Positions 59,701-64,000 of a stretch of DNA of 64,000 nt are shown here, piece by piece. The stretch lies in NCBI GenBank assembly GCA_001643675.2, contig LSRY02000039.1:154001-218000 (forward strand), read 5' to 3'. The notes under the pieces were generated by a model. It did not search any database. It was not told where the DNA came from and saw nothing but the letters and a program-made list of their open reading frames with translations. A program made the translations under genes and the position numbers. This stretch comes from Monocercomonoides exilis (taxonomy: Eukaryota > Preaxostyla > Oxymonadida > Polymastigidae). The stretch's first letter is position 1. Each line of letters starts with the position of its first letter.

Positions 59701-60949
59701 GAACAATGCTAGCTTTCCTCTTATTAAGCAAAATCATCAATACACTTTATCTTCTATGCGCTGTTCTTCAAAGTTTTCTGTTGCACAGTGCGTGAAGGGA
59801 GATGATTCTGAACATCAATTTTCCGAAGTTAAAGGAAATGATTCTTCTTCTTCTTTTTCTGATCAAGCATCAACTTCACTTGTTGGCTCGAATGCAAATA
59901 TTTTTGATACGTCATCTCCTTTGCGTGTTCTTATTGACTCTCTCTTCTTCATCTTGGAAAATGATTTGCCTGGTCGCGGCCATTCTCTTTCATTGCGCTA
60001 TTTTTCTCCCATTTCCTCTTCCTTTTCATCAGGTGGAGTTGTGAGTCCATCGTATTTCCCTTCTTCTTATCCACTATCCCATCCTGCAATGGCAGCGATC
60101 AACGCGTTTTTCTCTGTGTTGCATCAACATTCGACTTTGTGGAAGCGCTATATAGGCTGCGTTTTCAATGAAATGGAATTCGTGAAAAAGCTTGTTCCGT
60201 TTTGGGCATCTAAATACTTTGCGTCTTCTGCTTCAGGGGAAGCAACTGATCCGAAATCTTTCTCTCTTCTCGAGATTTCTCCACAGGATGTGCTCTACAC
60301 GTTGATATGGCCCAGACTCCTGTCTTTCTTTGCAAACTTCCCCCAGCCTTCATTCGCACGATATGCAACTGTTCGCCCGTTGCCCATCGATCTTTCAATT
60401 CTCAACGGTTTCAACGGGATCTTTCGCTCTTTCCTTTTATCTACAGAGCTTTTGGCGCCTTGCTTATCACCAAACATCAACAAGATGCTGTATGGCCTGT
60501 GGAAACAGCAAACGAAAGCATTTTGTTCTGCAAACTTTTATGAATGCAGTTGCGTCAATGATAAAAGTGTGGAGTTGTTTTTCTTATTTGAAAACGAGGC
60601 CATCTCGAAAATTACAACTTATAAAAGCAGGTCTGATATGTCATTTGAACACTCATCATTATCTCCAAAATCTCGAATAAGTGTTAACAATGCAAGCAAA
60701 ATGCCCGCAGTGAGTGAAACTCAACCACCAAAATTTTCCGCTCAGTTTCTTGCTCTTCAGAAATGTCTTATATCGTTTTTAAAATACTGGATTCAGAACC
60801 CTGTCTTGCGTGGAAGTACACTGAAGCAGAACCCGTCGCTTCTTCCTCCTACAATTAACGTGTGCACTGCGTTGCTTTCGAGAATAGAGCAGTTGACAGG
60901 GCTGGATCTCTTTTCTCAGTCTGTCTGTTTTGAGAAGTTCTTTGAGTGA
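41807..60949 (+). CDS. giant 6380-residue protein, uninterrupted 19.1-kb frame
   Basis: A single open frame without introns; the ATG is the first after an in-frame TAG (41792-41794). No family is recognised. The first ~300 residues look helical and AT-rich in codons, like a HEAT/ARM-type region. Much of residues 400-2200 is polyserine (runs of 10-25), with one His run (about 1474). A second apparent helical-repeat region covers about 3440-3600 (LLPKLLPLLHILCIS and on), with others around 3680-4000, 4790-5000 and the C-terminal 400 residues. Cys pairs that may bind zinc occur near 1132 (CVCC), 2342 (CPYC), 4021 (CPHC) and 4072 (CPLC). Lys-rich helices lie at 2780-2850 and an RG-rich patch near 5100. 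The architecture suggests a very large scaffold. The absence of stops over 19 kb shows strong selection on the frame. Confidence 0.85.
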
Positions 60950-61672
60950 AGATAGTGCGCACTTTGATATTTATATTTTCTATAAACTTAGTTTTTCTAT
61001 TGTGAAATTTTTTATAAATTTGTTCTATACTTTTTGTTTCTTGCTTATTTTTAATTATAATTAGATCTTTAAAGGATCTAAAGTTCTGATTGCTTTTTAA
61101 TTTGTAATGTATCAGTATCTTTTTCTTTTTTATTTTATGAAAAATTTATATTTTGCACTGAAACGTTACAAAAAAAGTGAAAGAACTTGGAGTTGACATT
61201 GAGTATAAATTTTTTAGATGAATTTTTATTTAAAAAACATAAAAGATTATTTATAATGCTCAATGATTCGTTTTTTTGTATCTTTCAAAAAATGCACAAC
61301 ATTTCCCCTTCCAACTGAAATGTTATTATTGTTGCTGGAGATGCAAAAAAAGAAGTTAAAGACTAAAAACAAAAATGTAGAATATTTGGCAATCACGAAA
61401 ATTGAAGTTCCTGAAGGTTTTTGATAATTCGAAAATTGCTTAAAGTTAACATTTGAAAGGAAGTGTAACTCACAACAATTTATGAACATGCATTTTCACA
61501 GGTGTTAGAAATAATGCTGTGAAATAATATGAATTGAAAAAATTGCCAAATTGTGAGGTTCAGCATTGAGAAAACTGAATGAAGATAAGCTTCCTTTTGT
61601 GGCTTTTTGCAATAATTAAGAACCTATTTCATTAACGTAGAAATAAATTCAATATTTCTCCAGAATCACAAT
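60950..61672. other. spacer between convergent genes
   Basis: AT-rich, with no supported gene. The frame at 61247-61489 on the minus strand is Phe/Asn-rich and shows no motif. Confidence 0.6.
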
Positions 61673-63110
61673 TTAAAAGAAGGACCCTTCAAGCTGAGTC
61701 AAATTGTATATGTCGCTTCCTCCTTTCATAAGGAAGCTCCTTTTAGATAGAATGATATCCTCAAACCCGTTCTCTTCTAACATATCTTTGAAATCATTGA
61801 ATATTCTTTTTGCATCTTTCTCCTCTGCTCTTAAATTTTCCATCAAATGGTGAGAAAAATTGTCCAGAATAATTAAGGCAGCGTCAGCTATCTCGTTGCT
61901 TGAAATATCGCTCTGCAAAAAGGAGAACGTGCATTCAACAAAATTGTGCTTCCATAATATTTTCAGATTTTCCCACAGACCGTTTGAAGAAATTTGCAAA
62001 AATATATTCGAACAAAGCGCCTCAATGCACCCGCATCTGTTCGAATAGCGCATGCATTCATTTATAAGAAAATCCAATAAATTAATACCCTGCTTTGAAT
62101 TAATAAGTAAATCCTCTAATTTGGTAAGTTCTCCAAAGAGGTTGCACCAATTGCTTATCAAATATACTTGCTTTTTTTTATTGCGCATGTTCAATTGATA
62201 AAAAGAATGAAGTAATTCGTTAAGCTCCATTTTCGCCACTTTAAAAAATTGGATTTTGCCTAAATACTCTGCTGCATTTGCATGACAAACGTTCAGTAAC
62301 GTAATCATCACTTTCCATAATTCATAATAAACAACATGTGACATTTGATAGCGCTCAATGTAATTGCATGCTAAATCTTCAAAACTGCTTCGAATGTCAG
62401 ATTTAAAAAAAAAGGAACGATTCACATAATCTATAAAAGATGAACAAATTAAAATTGAATATAATTTTTAATAACCATAACTATACTGTCCATCGAAATA
62501 TGACTCAAAGCTAGAATAGAAATTTCCACTTCTTTTATGCTTTTTGCCTTTTCTTTATTTATGGCAACATTCAGAAGGACTGGAATTGTAACATTTAAAA
62601 CACTCTCCCGAAAGTGACAGTTTCTAAGACTAAGCAAATGCATGACTTCACTCATAAAAATCAAAGCTTCTTCATCAGAAGGGCTTTTATATGACAAGAT
62701 CTTTTTTTTTAATTGTTGATAAAAGCTTGATGAACAAAAATTTGTGCTCATCCAAATGCCAAGTTTCGCGCAATTAAATCCGAGCTCCCTCATAATTTTC
62801 AACGAATCGATATATCCTATCTGATTTTTTTCGATCATCAAATTTAATTCATTATAAGGCATCGTTTTAATCATTTTTATTAAATCATTCTCATTCATCA
62901 ATTCCATCATTTCAATGATTTCCCCAACCCGTATTTCATGAACATCCTTTTCAATCGTACGAAGTTGGTAAATTGCTTCTGAAAAAAATAAAAATAGAAA
63001 AATGGCAACAAAGAAAAAAGAAAAAATTTAGATTTCGACAAACTTTGGCACTTTTCAAAAAGAAATTCTGTTTGATTATTGCAAGATTCAACTATTTTCC
63101 CTTCATTCAT
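61673..63110 (-). CDS. helical-repeat hypothetical protein, paralog B
   Basis: Three exons on the minus strand (63110-63044, 62978-62487, 62430-61673) give 438 residues, with introns of 65 and 56 bp. It is the second member of the family seen at 2840-4239. The two share overall length, three-exon structure, an N-terminal EMMELMNENDL/EMNALVKKMNVEE helix, MIEKNQIGYIDSLKIMRELGF versus MIEEKKLTWENAIILLKQIGY, and a C-terminal MLEENGFEDIILS block. Everything looks alpha-helical, probably degenerate ARM/HEAT repeats. No catalytic motif, signal peptide or membrane segment is visible, so no function is assigned. Identity to paralog A looks low, so the duplication is old. The start is the only ATG that gives a phase-compatible first exon. 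Confidence 0.75.
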
Positions 63111-64000
63111 AATTTATCTAAAACCATGAAATTTATAATTTTAAATTTTGATTTATGATCTTCCAAGAAACCAAAAGAAATCTTATTTGGGACAGAATTT
63201 TTTCTTTAAAGAAAAAATTAGATGAATTGCACTATTTTTCTGTTATTTTGAAATTATTGAAAAATTTTGAAATTTGTATATGATATTTTGAAATTATCAA
63301 GTAATTTTGAAATTCTCCAGAAAATTTGAAAAAATGGCAGTTTTTTTGAGTTTTACCAACAAATTTCAAGTAAAATATTTATTTTGGGAAGATCCGTATT
63401 TTTCTCCAAATAATTGTGGAAATCAAAAATAGCTGTTAATTAATCACAACTATTTTTAAAATATCAAATGAATAATTTTCAGAACATTCACCAACAAATT
63501 TTGCGAAATATATCATTTTTCGTAATTTTGTTTAAATCGTAAAGAAAAAATAAATATAATTCGACGTCAAAAAACGTTTATTGAAATGCTAATTGCAACA
63601 AATGATTGTCAATATTCAAAGCATTTCAAATTTTCAATTTGAAATGGTTTATAATTGCTGAGTTGCAAAAATTGACAGAATGCATCAAACATGAATAAAA
63701 AGAGCAAATAAAAATTCAAAAACATTTCAAATATTGATGTTTTGCACAATAATGAATATTTCATGGAGAATAAAAATGTTAACGTTGAAGAAAAAAATGT
63801 CAAAAAATGAAAGAAAAAACAAAGTTTCATTATGATCGTGTCAACTTTTCAATGAGACTTTTTTCTTAATTGGCACTTTTTTTGTTTTTGCTTGCAAAAT
63901 TCTGAGAAAAGAGAAGTAGTTTTCAGCATTTCAAAAATCCTTTTTAACAAGTTTTATTCTATTTATTTGCAGTTTGTTTTTATATTTTAACTTATTACAC
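63111..64000. other. AT-rich right edge with simple repeats
   Basis: No gene is seen. 63236-63345 contains several TTTTGAAATT units. The last 150 bases contain a dispersed repeat listed separately. The minus-strand frame at 63609-63830 is Phe-rich and unsupported. Confidence 0.5.
63852..63990. repeat. dispersed repeat, copy 2 (first copy at 27230-27370)
   Basis: Same ordered blocks as copy 1: CACTTTTTTTGTTTTTG, GCAAAAT, CTGA, TTTTCAGC and TTTCAAAAAT. This shows that the sequence right of the last gene is also transposon-type DNA like the desert. Confidence 0.45.

Overview
The window comes from an intron-rich, AT-rich protist nuclear genome that uses the standard genetic code (TAA, TAG and TGA all end good reading frames). 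Almost every conserved gene becomes continuous only after short introns (41-309 bp, mostly 50-100 bp) are removed, and a eukaryotic tRNA-Glu is present. Several proteins carry long Ser, Glu or Arg runs. Together with a calcineurin, a starch-binding phosphatase, an LRRC9-like LRR protein and bacterial-type accessory enzymes, this fits a flagellated protist. An oxymonad such as Monocercomonoides or a relative is my best guess, but that is inference.

Layout. 1-1044: 3' end of an Arg/Glu-rich gene (+). 1615-2619: metallo-beta-lactamase hydrolase (-, six exons). 2840-4239: helical-repeat protein (+), paralogous to the gene at 61673-63110. 5103-7278: CHY/CTCHY/RING ubiquitin ligase (+). 7990-9150: decayed fatty-acyl-AMP ligase pseudogene (+). 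9573-9965: small hypothetical gene (-). 10026-12420: calcineurin A (+). 13002-14397: CBM20 plus dual-specificity phosphatase, a laforin-like architecture (+). 14633-15486: secreted FKBP (+). 15683-24437: one 2562-aa LRR protein assembled from seven exons (+). 24822-25755: FHA-domain protein (-). 25809-25880: tRNA-Glu(TTC) (-).

25881-32988 is a gene desert of about 7 kb. It holds at least two decayed Tc1/mariner (IS630/DDE_3) transposase relics, one of them split by a ~250-bp palindromic foldback element whose second copy lies 1.7 kb away. Beyond it lie a nitroreductase (32989-33618, +), a seven-helix membrane protein (34143-35608, -), an 1813-aa coiled-coil protein (35843-41631, -), a single 19.1-kb open frame for a 6380-residue protein (41807-60949, +), and the second helical-repeat paralog (61673-63110, -). 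The right edge carries a repeat shared with the desert.

Genes do not form operons; close divergent pairs share short spacers (for example 2620-2839, 9966-10025, 41632-41806). Possible functional links are few: calcineurin and the CBM20 phosphatase suggest Ca2+ signalling and storage-glucan metabolism, and the LRRC9-like protein suggests a flagellar role. Two genome-level patterns stand out: 5' splice sites follow GTNTG (about 31 of 42 introns, GTTTG alone 19), and base composition switches sharply from AT-rich to GC-rich inside single genes. All exon structures were worked out by eye from reading frame, splice dinucleotides and family motifs. No database search was run.
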